This document shows, piece by piece, positions 5,146-6,399 of a stretch of 6,399 nt of DNA. Origin of the DNA: Bacteroidaceae bacterium. GTDB taxonomy: Bacteria > Bacteroidota > Bacteroidia > Bacteroidales > Barnesiellaceae_A. Position 1 is the stretch's first letter. Each line of letters begins with the position of its first letter. The DNA lies in assembly GCA_017561285.1 (NCBI GenBank), contig JAFZDG010000241.1, positions 1 to 6,399 on the forward strand, in the 5' to 3' direction. Position numbers and translations under genes: made by a program. Below the pieces are notes generated by a model. The model ran no database searches, had not been told where the DNA came from, and was given only the letters and a program-made list of their open reading frames with translations.

Positions 5146-6399
5146 TTATTTCTCTCGCATAAATATGTTGATGGGAGTGCCGGTATAGTTCCAATTCTCG
5201 CGTATCTTATTCTCGAGATAACGTTTGTAAGGATCTTTTACCCATTGCGGCAGGTTGCAGAAGAAGATAAATGAAGGAATCTGCGCCTCTTTGAGCATAG
5301 TAATATACTTAATCTTGATGTATTTACCTTTGGTTGCTGGGGGCGGGTATGCCTCAATAGCTGCCAGCATCACCTCGTTGAGTTTCGATGTGGGTACAAG
5401 GCGTTTGCGGTTTTGATATACTTCAACGGCTGTTTCAAGCACCTTGAAGATGCGTTGTTTGGTAAGTGCCGAAGTGTATATGATGGGGAAGTCGGTAAAA
5501 GGAGCCAAACGATCGCGAATAGCTTTCTCAAACGTCTTGATGGCTATTGTTGATTTGTCTTCAACGAGGTCCCACTTGTTTACGCACACCACAATACCTT
5601 TGCGGTTTTTCTGAATGAGCGAGAAGATGTTGAGATCTTGCCCCTCTATACCACGAGTGGCATCGATCATAAGTATGCAGACATCGGAGTTTTCGATGGC
5701 ACGAATAGAGCGTATCACCGAGTAGTATTCAAGGTCTTCGGTTACTTTGCCTTTCTTGCGGATACCGGCTGTGTCGACCAAGTAGAAATCAAATCCAAAT
5801 TTGTTGTAGCGAGTGTATATCGAGTCGCGTGTAGTTCCGGCTATGTCGGTAACAATGTTGCGCTCTTCGCCAATGAATGCGTTTACAATCGATGATTTAC
5901 CGGCATTGGGCCGTCCTACTACGGCAAAGCGAGGAATGTCTATTTCGGCTTCTTCTTCAAAGTCTTTGGTAAACTTGGCAATAATCTCGTCGAGGAGCTC
6001 GCCGGTTCCGCTACCACTTACTGCCGATACGCAGAAGGGATCGCCCAAACCGAAGGCATAGAATTCGGCCGAATTGTATATCCATTGGTTTGAGTCGGCT
6101 TTATTGGCGACCAAGATAATGGGTTTTTTCGATCGGCGAAGAATGGCGGCTACATGGTCATCGAGGTCAGTAGCTCCGTTGATGGCATCAACTACAAAGA
6201 GTATTACATCGGCCTCTTCGATGGCGATAGAGACTTGCTTGTTGATTTCTTCTTCAAAGATGTCTTCTGAGTTTACTACCCAGCCACCAGTATCTATAAT
6301 AGAGAACTCTTTACCTCCCCACTCAACCTTGCCATATTGGCGGTCGCGTGTGGTGCCGGCAGTCTCGTTGACGATGGCTTGTCGTGTCTGTGTGAGTCG
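5146..6399 (-). CDS. der: Ribosome-associated GTPase Der (EngA), 5' end cut by the window edge
   Basis: 417 residues are visible. The frame stays open to the right edge, where it starts at RLTQTRQAIVNETAGTTRDR. By comparison with a usual length of about 437, only about 20 residues are missing, including the first P-loop (GRPNVGKS-type). GTPase domain 1 shows the switch region NETAGTTRD, G3 DTGGW (visible residues 36-40) and G4 NKAD (99-102). Domain 2 is complete: GRPNAGKS, GTTRD, DTAG, NKWD and SAL. The C-terminal KH-like domain follows (YPPPATKGKYIKIKYIT, PSFIFFCNLP, YKRYLENKIRENW). Tandem GTPases plus a KH-like domain are diagnostic of Der, an essential factor that binds the 50S subunit during ribosome assembly in the cytoplasm. 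A TTG at 6114-6112 is Leu in ILVANKAD inside domain 1 and not a start. The true start and promoter lie outside the window. Confidence 0.97.
   Translation of the reverse strand, partial: RLTQTRQAIVNETAGTTRDRQYGKVEWGGKEFSIIDTGGWVVNSEDIFEEEINKQVSIAIEEADVILFVVDAINGATDLDDHVAAILRRSKKPIILVANKADSNQWIYNSAEFYAFGLGDPFCVSAVSGSGTGELLDEIIAKFTKDFEEEAEIDIPRFAVVGRPNAGKSSIVNAFIGEERNIVTDIAGTTRDSIYTRYNKFGFDFYLVDTAGIRKKGKVTEDLEYYSVIRSIRAIENSDVCILMIDATRGIEGQDLNIFSLIQKNRKGIVVCVNKWDLVEDKSTIAIKTFEKAIRDRLAPFTDFPIIYTSALTKQRIFKVLETAVEVYQNRKRLVPTSKLNEVMLAAIEAYPPPATKGKYIKIKYITMLKEAQIPSFIFFCNLPQWVKDPYKRYLENKIRENWNYTGTPINIFMREK

Noticed and set aside
5146..6114. A 322-residue GTPase reading frame that would start at 6114
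   Set aside because: The first codon is TTG, a Leu inside the ILVANKAD strand of GTPase domain 1. The frame continues with clear Der sequence to the window edge, so the gene is the longer, edge-truncated one.

Overview
The window looks like a piece of a Bacteroidota chromosome, most likely Bacteroidales. Three things point there: the -7 boxes follow the TAnnTTTG pattern of this phylum, there are no strong Shine-Dalgarno sequences in the A/T-rich leaders, and the large secreted protein ends in a type IX secretion (T9SS, Por) C-terminal sorting domain. Base composition is moderate in the genes and very A/T-rich between them. I cannot place it to genus.

All three confident genes lie on the minus strand, so they are transcribed from right to left. 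At the right edge is der (engA), the double-GTPase ribosome assembly factor. It is cut by the window edge and lacks only about its first 20 codons. After 109 bp comes a 543-residue POT/PTR2-family peptide transporter with unusual features: the first glutamate of its ExxERFxYY motif is Asn, there is an extra N-terminal hydrophobic helix, and the periplasmic loop after TM5 is long. It has its own candidate -7 box and a clean intrinsic terminator. A separate promoter with well-spaced -33 and -7 elements then drives an 819-residue exported protein. That protein carries three jelly-roll-like modules, two of them apparently inserted inside fibronectin type III domains, and ends in the T9SS sorting domain. 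A hairpin with a T-tract follows it.

The left 748 bp hold no convincing protein gene. The most interesting part is bases 6-203: a 12-bp perfect inverted repeat closes a GC-richer, hairpin-rich segment. On the minus strand a -7-like box sits just outside the right arm, so the repeat could be the closing stem of a structured RNA of about 200 nt. A MITE-like repeat or a retron-type RNA are weaker alternatives. Further right are a long hairpin (475-521) and a very short possible reading frame (582-662).

The genes do not form an evident pathway. Der is housekeeping. The transporter would take up peptides at the inner membrane. The T9SS protein would be displayed at or released from the cell surface. 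The terminator and promoter between the last two suggest separate transcription units.
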